NCBI RefSeq assembly: GCF_003945595.2
Contig: NW_024104292.1
Location: 1,302,001-1,366,000 of the forward strand
Source of the DNA: Pipra filicauda
Taxonomy: Eukaryota; Chordata; Aves; Passeriformes; Pipridae
DNA: 64,000 nucleotides
Direction of reading: 5' to 3'
Below the pieces are notes generated by a model. It made no database searches, was not told where the DNA came from, and saw nothing but the letters and a program-made list of their open reading frames with translations. The position numbers were made by a program, and so were the translations under genes. Below, piece by piece: positions 1 through 10,860 of this stretch (the stretch's first letter is position 1; the number at the start of each line of letters is the position of its first letter).

Positions 1-175
1 AACAGAAAGGATACTAAAGGCCTTGGAGAGGGCGGGAACCTACCTTTTCTCCCTGGGGCCCAGTGCTTCAAGAGCACTGTGAAGTATTTCTAACTTTCTC
101 GTGTTCTGGACTTCTAAATAAACTTTTGAATTTTTTCCACTGCCTTGGCATTTCTGGGCATACCTGCATATCTTA
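1..175 (+). mobile_element. Possible 3' part of an LTR (weak)
   Basis: The sequence contains AATAAA at 117-122, downstream of a moderately GC-rich stretch and followed by a pyrimidine-rich segment. This layout resembles the R-U5 end of a retroviral LTR cut by the window edge. I see no clear terminal CA or target duplication. It could equally be a chance poly(A) signal in unique sequence, so the assignment is tentative. Confidence 0.25.
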
Positions 176-1066
176 CTTTACATAGAGGAAACTGGTATGC
201 AAGATGCAATCTCTCTGTGAAACTCCAAAATAAAAAATATCACAATTTTTAATTATTAATTTCTGTAGTTTTTATTAACCCTTTGCTTGAGAGTAGTATG
301 GATCAATATAATGAAAGAAGGATAAAACTTAACAGAACTGTGTAGTTCCATTTATCTAAATTTTTAGAAATTGATTCTTTAGCATAGCAGGTGAGTGTCT
401 TGTGCATTGTAAACAAAGTGTCAAGGAAGCTCAGGGCTGATTAATCTGACTATGGTATTTTCATCTACTGTTGAACTACTTGTTCACAATCCCATTAATT
501 GTAAATTAATGAAGCAGATGAGATGGTTTCTTTGATGAAACTGTGGTGGGGTTTTTCTTCTGAAATAAATATTTAACATAACTCAAGTGAAAGACATCTC
601 AGGAGACATCTACAGCTGAGTTGCATTAGATCCTTGATGGCTTCCTTGATGCACAAATGCTTGCTCCAGCTGGGTGCAAGAAGAGTTGTCCTGGCTATAA
701 CACAGACCTTTAAAGAAGAAGATGAAGGGGAAAATTGGGAATTAGGCTGGCTTTTTAATAACAATTACATAGCAGAATTTCCTAAACTTAATGATATGCA
801 TTTAACTGCTTTGAAATTGTGTTATAGGGGTACTAGATATGAAACCCAGAATAGCCAGTCTCTGATAGGGTAGAATAGGGAATGAAGAACATTTTTCCTA
901 GATTGAGATCAACACTTGCAAAACTGGTTTCCTTGAAGGAAGCCTAATCTCACTACCTCTAAAGTTAGGCAAAGTGAGTCTGGCTCAGGGAGTGTTAAGA
1001 GATTATTGCTAATTTTTAAGACTTGTGTGACTTCAAAGATTAAATTCAAGTTAGATAAGGCAGATA
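176..1066. other. Unique AT-rich sequence, no gene seen
   Basis: The frames here do not exceed about 80 codons and match no family I recognise. I see no repeat termini or strong hairpins. Confidence 0.5.
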
Positions 1067-1290
1067 CAGAATCATGGAATCACAGAATATGCTGAGTTGA
1101 AAGGGACCCAACAGGACCATCGAGTCCAACTCCTGACCCTGCACAGGATCATCCCTAAGAGTCACACCATGTGCCTGAGAGTATCATCCAAATGCTTCTT
1201 GAACTCTGTCAGGCTTGATGCTGTGACCAGTTCCCTGGGGAGCCTGTTCCAGTGCCCACCCACCCTCTGGGTGAAGAACCTTTCTAATAT
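1067..1290 (-). mobile_element. CR1 LINE fragment, 3' end, minus strand
   Basis: The left edge carries the reverse complement of a CR1 terminus (gaatcatggaatcacagaat), followed by 'gttgaaagggaccca', the antisense of the usual tail of the CR1 3' UTR. On the minus strand a frame ending near 1162 encodes the CR1 ORF2 C-terminus, including the segments RFFTQRVGGHWNRLPREL and FKKHLDDTLRHMV. The copy is 5' truncated and about 224 bp long, against roughly 4.5 kb for a full element. It belongs to the same subfamily as the copies at 5077-5290 and 48889-49183. It is a dead insertion. Confidence 0.9.
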
Positions 1291-3555
1291 CATGAAGCAG
1301 AAAAGGTGAGAAATGGCAGCATTTGGCCAGGCTGAGGGGGAAAGCAAACCTCCACTGAGTGGGAAAAAAATTCATCTACCTTTGCTAGCTTGGATCAGTG
1401 CTCCAGCTGCAACCCTATGTGACTTTAGGAAACAACAGCCGCAACCAAGGAGGTTTTTTTCTCTTCTCTTTCTTAAAGTGACTTCTTTCTGGAAACATGT
1501 TGTATCAGAGATATCTTGCTTCAGTATAAACAGCATGTTGTTTTTTCACATAATACAGCATGTGACAAATACCAGTCTCCACATGTTTATATTTTTTCTG
1601 TAAAAGAAAGCAGCAACACAGTTTTGCATAGTTCAGCTCTTTCCCATTTCACAGACCACAGCCACAGTCTCAACCTCAGAGAATCTTAGTCAGGTTAATA
1701 GTATGTGCTCTTATATTCAGGCAAGAGCCCCTGCACACACAGGGGCTGTTTGTTCTTCTCAAGTCTCTTTGGGTGTTTATTGGGGGTTTTGCTGATGTAC
1801 ATTGTACTACAAGAATTTTTAAAAAAGGTTATGGACAGGGCTCAAAGAGTGATCAATGCACATGCATGGGCTCTACTCTTGTATAGAAACACAGAACTGG
1901 GGTCACCAAATCAAATCCCATCCTTTGTAAATGAGCTAAACCATGTAACTTGTGTTAAACGTGCAAGATCCCACAACACCTCTTTGGTCCACCTCTTTTG
2001 CTCTGCCACTCTGCAAAAATCCTTTAGTAGACCAGCTGTCCAGAAAAAAATGCAATATGTCCAGGATGATTCAACAGAGCAGGAGCAGTTTCTCAGTGTA
2101 TACCTGACACAAATCAGTAAGCATTTTCACCATCATCCATGGGATTTTGGCAGCTAGAGCCTCAGTAATATCTACTCCTTGAGATGATGATGAGAAAAAT
2201 CTCTTGCACAACATAACTTGATTTATCACAAATATGACTAAAGTGAAGTCCATCCTGTCAAATTATGGTTATAACTGAAGCTGTATGGAAGATGAAAAGT
2301 TATTTTTTTGATGACTTGCTAAGCTGGCAGATATGTACCACAGAGAATAGGTGTCTGACTGGCAGTTTATTCTTGACAAACAGAAATGCTTCTCACTCTT
2401 GTTTTCTTTTTTTTATTTTTCTTTTCATAGCTTTAATAGAAATGAGTTTTATAGCCAGAACAACAGCTAAACATTGCAGTTTGCAGCAGATAGTGAATAA
2501 AAGTTGGTGTAATGTCTTCACCATGCTCTAATGACTCATACAATTTTTAATGAGTGAAACACGACTCAAGATCACTAGGTCTCTGGGTTTATGTATTTCA
2601 TGTTCTTTTTCTCAGACTGCCAGTGAGAGTGTGACCATTTACTGCTCATTACACTGAGTGTCACTGCTTCTCATTATACCATACAATAGGCCTTGGTGTA
2701 ATCTCATTGTATCCCACACACAGCTACTAGATGCTTTCTCTTTAGTATCATTGACTGTTTTGGGTCATCCTACAGTTTTCTGAAGTTGGCTGATCTCATC
2801 TGTGGCAGGGAACATGAAGCCTGGTAAAGTACACACCAAAGTTAAGACAAAACAGTGAAGGATTCAGTTTGAAATGAATTTCTTCAAACTAGGTCACGTG
2901 GATATCTATATGTTAGCTATGTGTCTAAGCTCTGATTATAGTTTGGAGAGATTTAAGGCTCCTTTCATCTGACTGCACTTCAGTGCATACTGTTATGTGA
3001 CATCCTTGAGGCTGCCCAAAACCTCTGCTCATGGCTGGCAGATGCGACAATGGTCATAAACAGCAAACCTCTGCCCCTTTGGAGTGGCACCTCCACATAG
3101 CAACCCTATACCACCTCAAACAACACTAGGAACATCTTAGGCAGGTGAATTGAGTCCTATTCATTACAGTCAAGGGAGCCTGGATAGAACAATTCACTTA
3201 AAGCAGGCACTTACAGGTTCATTATTCAATAGGCTCTATTGATGGCATTGACTAGGACTTCAGGTTTTGGAAGACAGATCACTGCCTTTAAGTATCTAAG
3301 TGTCTATCCCAGCTTTGTACCAGCTGCAAGTCCAGAACAACATAGCTTTTCCACAGGTTCTGTGTTGCATTAGCCAATCCCATGCAGGTGCCTTAAATAC
3401 CACAGGGCACCTGCAACAGCACTAGAGCTTCACATTTACACAATGAACATCAGCCATGGAAGCCCAAATACAGTAAAGGATGCTTACTTTGTGTGCAGGG
3501 ATGCACAGCAGTGTCTAAGATTAAAAGGCAGTCTGTAATTTTTCTCACCCAAACG
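1291..3555. other. Unique sequence, no gene seen
   Basis: The longest open stretch is 150 codons on the plus strand (1705-2157). It begins with a hydrophobic segment (roughly residues 16-38) but has no family motif, and its codon use is unremarkable for AT-rich non-coding DNA. I do not call it a gene. Poly-T runs occur near 2407-2430. Confidence 0.5.
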
Positions 3556-4205
3556 TGGTGAGTTGACCCTGGCTGGACACCAGATGCCCACCAAAGCTGC
3601 TCTATCACTACCCTCTTCAACTGGGCAGGGGAGAGAAAATAGAACAAAAGGCTTGTGGGTTGAGATAAGGGCAAGGAAAGATCACTCAATCACTATTGTC
3701 AGAGACAATACAGACTTGACTTGGGGAAATTATTTTAATTTTTTACCAATCAAATCAGAACAGAATAATCATAAATAAACCCAAATCTCAAAAACCCTTT
3801 CCCCCACCCCTCTCTCCTTCCTGGGCTCAACTTCACTCCCAATTTCTGTACCTCCTCCCTGACAGTGATGCAGAGAGATGGAAAACAGGGGCTGTGATCA
3901 GTTCATCACACTCTGTTTCTGCTGCTCCCTCCTCAGGAGGAGGACTCCTCACACTCTTCTCCTCTCTGGCATGGGATCCCTAACAGGGGAGATAGTCCTC
4001 CACTAGCTTCTCCAGTGTGAGTCCTTCCCATGGGCTGTAGTTCTTCATGAACTGTTCCAGTATGGGTCCCTTCCACAGAGTGCAGTCCTTCAGGAACAGC
4101 TGCTCCACATGCACCCCATGGGGTCACAAGTCCTGCCAGCAAACCTGCACCACCATGAGCTTCCTCTCTCCATGTGGCTACAGGTCCTGCTGGGAGACTG
4201 CTTCT
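3556..4205 (-). mobile_element. ERV-type LTR, minus strand, truncated
   Basis: Read on the plus strand, the block opens with 'tggtgagttgaccctggctgg'-type sequence, which I recognise as the reverse complement of the 3' edge of a common avian endogenous-retrovirus LTR. It then shows 'gggttgagataagg', an AT-rich patch near 3725-3780 supplying AATAAA-like signals on the minus strand, a C-rich 'cccccacccctctctcc' tract, and a series of related 'ggtccttcc(a/c)' units (4017-4200). The far (U3) end seems to be missing around 4205. No internal retroviral genes flank it, so it is a solo or partial LTR. The family name is not certain; an ERVL-like group is my inference. Confidence 0.7.
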
Positions 4206-5076
4206 CTAGACTGGCATTATAAAAATCCACACTGTTGCAGAGATTTTAAAGGCATTTAGCACTTACAATTTAAAACAGCAGGAGCTTCTGTAAACTCATA
4301 AGACTCAGAGCTATGAGATGATCCCACTTTTTTAATTTTTATTATCTGAGAGGAGTGCTAGTTCCTCTGCTGGCATAAACCATTGCAGCTTAACTGACTT
4401 ATATACAGCTGGTGATTTGGCCAATATTTTTGGTTTGTAGTTTTTAGGATTAGAGTATTCGTGTTGCAGTTCTAGACAACTTAAACAGAAATTAAAGAAT
4501 AACCTTAAAATCTCTACTGATTTTTGTAGGAGCTGGAGCAAGGACTAACCTCTTGAACTTGGCAAGATCAATTCTGAAATGAAATTAAGGTGAGACTGAA
4601 ATAAAAATGTCCAGATTGAAGCCCTTTTCTATTCTATGTCTCTCTTCTGAGCTAAATTCATTTAACTAATGAATTTGTTGAGGAAATTGAACCTGTGAGT
4701 GGACTGGAGCAATCTCTCACTGAGATCACCAGTATAAGTAGGCACCAAATGGTAACCAGGTGTCGTGTGCTCTGGACTCCATTAAGGGGAGGTTCTCAGT
4801 CCCAGTAATTAATTAGTTCTGAGATCATTAAATGAATGTACCTCATAGAAATGTTCTGTGTTGAATCGTGCGCAATCAGCTGGGAGTAGAATGCATACGA
4901 ATTGATGTATTCTGTGTCTCAGGCCACACATGAGAAAATTAACAAGTTATTAATGATGAAGTTTAAAATAGAGGTTGATCTGAGCTTTGGAAAAAGAATG
5001 TACCTGGTCCAGAACTTTTCTAAACTTGAGGTATACTAAGGCACAGATGTTTCCTATTAGCTCATTAAACTGTACC
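4206..5076. other. Unique sequence, no gene seen
   Basis: AT-rich sequence with no repeat termini or recognisable coding segment. A few poly-T runs occur at about 4329-4345. Confidence 0.45.
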
Positions 5077-5290
5077 ACAGAATCACAGAGTATGCTGAGT
5101 TGGAAGGGACCCACAAGGATCATCGAGTCCAATTCCCAGCCCTGCACAGGACCATCCCCAAGAATCACACCACATGCCTGAGAGTATCATCCAAATGCTT
5201 CTTGAACTCTGTCAGGCTTGGTACTGTGACCAGTTCCCTGGGGAGCCTGTTCCCAACCACCCTCTGGCTGAAGAACCTTTTTCTAGTATC
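5077..5290 (-). mobile_element. CR1 LINE fragment, 3' end, minus strand
   Basis: It starts with 'cacagaatcacagagtatg' and continues with the same order of motifs as the 1067 copy, to which it is roughly 90% identical by eye. Relative to that copy it lacks about 5 bp near 5252. Its internal end ('agaacctttttctagtatc') stops at almost the same consensus position as the 1067 copy, although the outer flanks differ. It is 5' truncated and non-functional. Confidence 0.9.
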
Positions 5291-6333
5291 AAGTGTATCT
5301 CTTGCCTCTTTTTTGAACCTGCAGGTCTACAGAAAATTGTGTTAAACAGCCTTCATAACTGAAAAGTGAACATCTTTTTCATAAACTGTCTTTCAAAATT
5401 AAATATAAAAGAAATTGGCCTGATTTATAAAAGAGCTGAATTCAATAAGAGTTTTTTCCCATAGGTTGATTTTAATCAGAGCTCAAGTTATGAGTAATAC
5501 TGCATGGCTGATTTTTCTATAATTCCATCAAGATCACTGTCAACTTATGCAAGTGCAGCTCAGATTGTCAGATGTTTCAAAAATTATTTATAAACAGTGA
5601 GTCTTTCATTCATATGTGTGTCCATTTCCTTTTTATAACATAAGTTCTGGGTTTGCTCCTTTGCATTTTTAGGAAAAACGGGTTCAGGGAAGAGAGGCTC
5701 TGTATAATTTCTGGACTGAAATCCACCAGGCCTTGCCAACTCAAGTTCATTATTTAACATGTCCTTTCTGCATTCTAGCCTACATTCTTATCTCCTTGTT
5801 GAAGTTCACATGGATTGTGAGTAAACTTTTTTTCCCCAACAAAAATCTGAGAAGCTACTGAATACTTCCTCCTTCTCTGCGTCATCTGTTATATGATCTG
5901 CAAGTAATATTGGGTCTTAATAGACCCATGCTCTCCTTTGTTTTTCACATTTCAAACATATTTGTAGGAAACTTTTCTTATTGCTTTTATAGGATCTACT
6001 AAGTGAAACTGACTCCTTTTTCAGTTTTGTTTTTTATTCATATAAGCTTATGTCATTCTTTATGCCTTGTCATAGTCATGTTCTCTAGACCCACTTGATA
6101 TGATTCTCTATTGAAATTCAAGTCTTTAAAGACCTCTAGTGCAATCATAACAATCTCTGTATTTCCCTCTTCAGTAGGATGGTTTGCTGTGGTACATCTA
6201 TCTCAATAACTTCCAGATCATCTGCTCTCATGCATCTCTTGGATGATCCCAGAGAATTGTACCGCTTAGCTCCGTGAGTTTGACACAGACTGAAGTTGTT
6301 TGTTGATTGCATAAAAACATGACAGCAGCAGAA
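5291..6333. other. Unique AT-rich sequence, no gene seen
   Basis: I see no open frame of note, no repeat ends and no simple-sequence tract. It separates two CR1 insertions. Confidence 0.45.
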
Positions 6334-6755
6334 GAATCACAAAATCATTCTGGTTGGGAGAGACCTCAGAGATCACTAGTCCACGCCCTACCTAATGCAG
6401 GGTCAGCGAGGAGATCAGAGCAAGTTATTTCAGTTACTCAGGATTTTGTCTGGCTAGATCTTGAAAAACCTGCAAGGATAAAAATTCCACAGCCTTTATG
6501 GACCACTGTTTCCAGTACCTGTCTGTCCAGATGTTGAAAAAGTTCTTAGATCCAGTTGGAGCTTTCTTCTTAACAGCTTATGACCATTGTTGTTTGTCCT
6601 CCTGCCACATACAACTGTCAAAAGCTTGGGTCTGTCTTCTTGAAAACCTACTTATAGGTACTTTCAAGCTGCTGTAAGGTACACCTGAAGCTGTTTTTTC
6701 TCTATCTTGAACAAGCCTAGCTTCCACAGCCTCTCCTCACAGGTCAAGTGCCCCA
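6334..6755 (-). mobile_element. Old CR1 LINE fragment, minus strand
   Basis: The left edge reads 'agaatcacaaaatcattctgg', a decayed antisense CR1 terminus. Diverged antisense ORF2 C-terminal sequence follows, ending with 'cctctcctcacaggtcaagtgcccc', the antisense of the GLFSLE-RRLRG neighbourhood. Divergence is greater than in the abutting plus-strand copy, so this copy is probably older. Confidence 0.75.
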
Positions 6756-6757
6756 TC

Positions 6758-7300
6758 TACTCCACTCCCATAAGACTCCTCCTGGAATACTGCATCCAGT
6801 TTTGGGGTCCCCAGCACAGGAAGGACATTAAACTCTTCGAGTGAGTCCAGAGGAGTGCCACCAAGATGATTAGAAAACTGGAGTACCTCTCCTATGAGGA
6901 AGGACTAGAAGAATTGGGATTGTTCAGCTTGGAGAAGGGAAGGCTTCAAAGTGACCTAATCATGGCCTTCCAGTACCTGAAGGGAGACTACAAGACTACA
7001 AGAGACACTTTTCGCAAGGGCACGTAGTGACAGAACAAGTGGTAGTGGTTTTCAACTGAAAGAGGGGAGATTGAAATTAGATATTAGGAAGAAATTCTTC
7101 ACTGTGAGAGTGGCAAGGCACTGACACAGGTTGCCCAGAGAAGTTGTGGATACCCCATCCCTAGAAATGTTCAAGGCCAGGTTTGATGGGGCTTTAGACA
7201 ACCTGGTCTAGTGGAAGGTGTCCCTGCCCATAACAGGGGGGTTGGAACTAGATGATCTTCAAGGTCCTTTTCAACCCAGGCCATTCTATGGTTCTATGAT
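6758..7300 (+). mobile_element. CR1 LINE 3' fragment, plus strand
   Basis: In sense order it shows 'ctggaatactgcatccag', 'gagtccagaggagtgccacc', 'attgttcagcttggagaag', 'gaagttgtggataccccatc', 'ggtgtccctgcccat' and 'tagatgatcttcaaggtcc', and it terminates in 'ccattctatggttctatgat'. That is the canonical last 540 bp or so of a CR1. Stops and indels break ORF2. It lies head-to-head (5' to 5') with the minus copy on its left. Confidence 0.93.
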
Positions 7301-7317
7301 GGAGATGTCCTATGTCC

Positions 7318-7620
7318 TATCATAGACTCGATCCAGTTTACCTACATCTCTGTTTAGATACTGACAGCTTCCCTGAGCAGCTCCTCAGTGCTGTCTCTCA
7401 TGAAATCCCACCTCCAACCTTTCTGAACAGACTGCAATCTGCTTACCAGAAGTCCAGACTGTATACGTTGCTCCTTGCCTTTCTCAGTCTTGATGCCCTT
7501 CAAGTTCAGGACCTTGAAGGCCACTATTTCATTGGCACTACAGAGAGGACTGTCACCAGTTCTTCCTTGATAATGAATAGCAGATCCAGATGTTCATGAA
7601 CCTGGTTGACTCTTACAGAG
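7318..7620 (-). mobile_element. CR1 ORF2 internal fragment, minus strand
   Basis: Minus-strand translation gives decayed segments of the ORF2 region between endonuclease and reverse transcriptase. One is HLDLLFIIKEELVTVLS (cf. the CR1 'LDLVLTNREELVGDV' motif), and another, in a shifted frame, resembles 'ADFGLFR…ETAL'. The piece comes from roughly 2 kb upstream of a CR1 3' end, so it is not directly continuous with the minus fragment at 6334-6755. If both belong to one insertion, about 1.6 kb has been lost between them. Confidence 0.65.
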
Positions 7621-7711
7621 TCCTGACTCTTACATGGAATCCTGCAGCAGTTCTGGATTGCTTGCATCCATTGTGTTGCTTTTCCAGCCAATGTAAAGGA
7701 GATTAAAGATA

Positions 7712-7768
7712 TCATTAAAAAAACCCCAACAACAAAAACCAAACCAAAAACCAAACACCAAAAAACCC
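7712..7768. repeat. A/C-rich low-complexity tract
   Basis: The run consists almost only of A and C (variants of 'aaaccaaa' and 'ccaacaacaaaaacc'). It lies just beyond the CR1 fragment. No poly(A)-tailed retrocopy is visible on either side of it. Confidence 0.75.
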
Positions 7769-10239
7769 TCGGTAACCCAGAGACTTCTTCAGCTGATTTC
7801 ATAGTTCTTCTGTGGTTACAATGATACTGACACAATCCAAATTTCTCTCTCATATTTACTGATAGCCATCACTAAAGGGCCCCAACAACTTACTGTTAAG
7901 TGTACTACAGTTTATATGCTCTTTATATGTAAGCATTGTTGACCTAAGTGTATAAAAATAATGTTTACAGATTCTAGCTCACCTAAATGTCATTTTATTT
8001 TGTTACATTTAAATAACAGCATTTACATCTTGTCCGGTTGCTATAACTGGAAATTAAATTACTGTGTGAAAAACACGGTATATTGCTCAGTTGGGGAAAT
8101 TTAAACAAATATTTTTGTTGAGAAAAATAAGTAACAACCTCATAGACCTCTGCGTTTTTCATTTGTTAAATAATGGAACCACATTTTAGTGGTTAAAAAT
8201 GTATTTAGTGATAGCACAGATTAGAACCTGGGTTACTTATAGATCTGGCTCTCTGAACATTCTTCTTTTTGTTTCCTTGTTCTCAGTGGATAACAGCATT
8301 GCCATTTTTGACAGGGTAACATATGGGCATTCTGTAGAGTTCCTGGAAGGAGATAACCAGACAGATGACTAAGTATGGGTTTTCCCAGCTGCTTGTATTT
8401 GAAACTGTGAAAAGGACAGCACCAGACAGTCCCATTTGCCTGTGTGAATGTACAAGTGCCATGAGCCAAAGCAGCTAAATCAGAGTGCTCACACACAGAG
8501 ACAGCTGTACTTCGTTAGTGACTTGTCCTCTATAAATACCCAAGGTTGCATCTGAAGTTCATCTTACCACAAGCAGTCTTTTGCTTGATGAGAGTCAAAG
8601 TCATTATGCAATCACAAGATCATAGATTAACTCAGGTTGGAAGGGGGCTCAGGAAGACTCTTTTGTGTAGTCAGTGGTATCGGTGAAAAATATATTTTAG
8701 AGCAGCACACAAACTCATCACTAAACAATGCAGTCAGGCTTGGGTGAAGGCAGAGGGTAAATGGATGGCTCCTTGCCATGTGAACAGGAAAGTTCTGATA
8801 CCAGGAAGACCTAGGGCACATGAACACCTTCTTTTTCCCTGTAAAATGTCTCTGGGTTTTCCCTTTCTCTATTCCACACTGAACTTCATTCTAAAGCGTA
8901 GGTCTTTAGAGCAATATATAGGATATTTCCTGTACTTGTCAAAATCTTGACACCTCTGTGAATGGAAGAGCAACAGTGATCAAAGTTAATGCAGATTTAT
9001 GTGGAAGACTTTGAGTTGAAATTATTTTCTCTTCCCTTACAGTCGATGGGAATAACTAGCACAGGATAGCATCAAGAGTCCGTTTACATTTCCAGATACT
9101 CTTTAAGTGAAACCTTGGTGGGGGGAGAAGTAAAGATTGTGGTCAGCGTTGGGAGGACACAGGGAACACCTCATGGACTAGAGGAAGCATCTTTGGGAGA
9201 ACAAGAACCAGGCAGTCCAGATTACTGGAGGAGTCCTGGTGCACATAAGCTGCCCTGTAGTCACCTTCAGTTCTTTTCTCTGGAGGATGCTCTTGTACCA
9301 AGGCTCTTTGGGGAGTCCTCCTGGCTGTGGAATGATCCCCAATCAGGGCAAATGGCTTTTGGAAACACTGCTCCCTTTTCTGCTGTCACTGAAAGGGATA
9401 TTTCTTTGACCAGGCATTCTCTAACAAAGCAGACAGCAACATGCAGCACTGAACAACACACTCCAAAACAATGAACTCTGCACATCTCATCTGTTGGAAT
9501 TGCCTCAGGTGGGAAAGTCCTAAGAAATTACACTGATGAGCATAGAGTAAAAATTTGTCAAGAACAGGAAAAAATGAAATAGAACTTGTTTCTCCATGTT
9601 TTATTTTTTCATAGTAATTGTGTACTCAAAAGAAAAAATTATTTTGCTGCTTTATTTCAAAATTCCAGTGTATCTGCTACGGGATTTCTGTTGTCCTGAA
9701 CAAAAGTGGTATGAAAATATACTATTTAATTCTATGTTAGCTTTTTAAGTTCTATTTGATAATTAAACTAACAACAGCTGAAATTGTGCTACAATAAATC
9801 TTACCTGGTTAAAACAGCCAGTACATTGTTACAGACCTTTTCTGTAACCTGTGTCAACTTAATGTTAACATACCTGAAAACTCAGCCTCCAATTTAATCC
9901 ATGTCAACACTGCACCTCAGGAATTGGCTGGCATTCCCCCGAATGCTGAAACTATGAAGTGGTGAAGTGGGGACCTCAGTGTGGAGTCTCTGGCCTTCTC
10001 CCTGGAAGCTAAAAAGAAATACCATAGTACAACTGGGTTTATCATACATGGGAAATGGACTCTAAATATAGATATGTTGCCTGTCTTTATGGTATCACAT
10101 GCTCAAAATCTCTGATAATAAAACATTGTCTGAGGAACTGAAAAGAAGGTATCCAGGTCTAAGACTCCGGGCTTGTCCCATGAGATCATTGAAGGGGCTT
10201 TACACCAAAAAGATGTAAGACCCCAAAACTCTCCTGATG
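7769..10239. other. Mostly unique sequence, one tiny CR1 relic
   Basis: Apart from the CR1-like relic at 8609-8655, I recognise nothing. A 119-codon plus frame (9115-9474) and a 109-codon minus frame reaching in from the left (to 7853) show no domain; the latter overlaps CR1 at its C-terminal end. Confidence 0.4.
8609..8655 (-). mobile_element. Very short CR1 3'-end relic, minus strand
   Basis: The stretch 'caatcacaagatcatag' followed by 'ctcaggttggaagggggctc' matches the antisense CR1 terminus and the start of its 3' UTR. It then ends abruptly. Only about 45-50 bp are recognisable, consistent with extreme 5' truncation. Confidence 0.45.
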
Positions 10240-10465
10240 GATTTATTAAAGAGACCTTACATTCGTTTATACCCTGAGGCTGTGCACAGGGAAAATGCAA
10301 TGACATTTTTCAGGAGGTCAAAATAACACACTTTTACTGGCAAACTCTGAAAAATAAGGGAACTTGGCAAAAGTTTAATGCAAACATTCAATCAACATAA
10401 AGCATTTCACAAAACATTGACTTAGCAAATTCTAACCCATCTAGGTTTAAGTTACCCAAATATCA

Positions 10466-10530
10466 AGAAAAGAAAATTAGGAGGAGAACAGGAAGTAGAG
10501 AGAGAGAGAAAAAGAGAAAGAAAGACAGAA
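10466..10530 (+). repeat. Purine-rich tract
   Basis: A run of A and G with very few pyrimidines, including (AG)n near 10496-10508 and (GAAA)-type units after it. Confidence 0.7.
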
Positions 10531-10668
10531 TTACAGGCACTGCCTTAGATTCAATGTAGAACCAACTACCACAAATCCAAGAATGATACGACTGTGCACA
10601 TGGGGGACATCGTGGTGTTGGTTTTATTTGCTCTGGACTCCTGTGGCCACCCCCCCTAAGCGGGACTT

Positions 10669-10860
10669 CTGGTGTGCAAGCCATTTGGGCCTGGGTTAGG
10701 GGCACCAGGGAGTGTGGCTTGGGGTTTCAGACGTGCCAACGGCTAATAGCCATTTGGGATCTGTGTTAGGGGCTCTGGGAGGTGTGGTGTGGAGCCGGGC
10801 TTTGGGTGTGCCAGTGACTGACAGCTGCACCAGTGGCTCTCAAGGAGGCGGGGTGTGTGG
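10669..10860 (+). repeat. Imperfect GC-rich tandem repeat
   Basis: The motif 'gccatttgggcctgggttaggggc' near 10680 recurs as 'gccatttgggatctgtgttaggggc' near 10749, each followed by a G-rich 'ggtgtgg(c/t)' segment. A weaker third unit begins with 'gtgccagtgactgacagc' near 10807. The period is about 65-75 bp. GC content is well above the surrounding sequence. Confidence 0.6.

Noticed and set aside
1705..2157. 150-codon open frame, the longest in the window
   Set aside because: It has no recognisable motif, no splice or promoter context, and a length that AT-rich non-coding DNA of this size can produce by chance.
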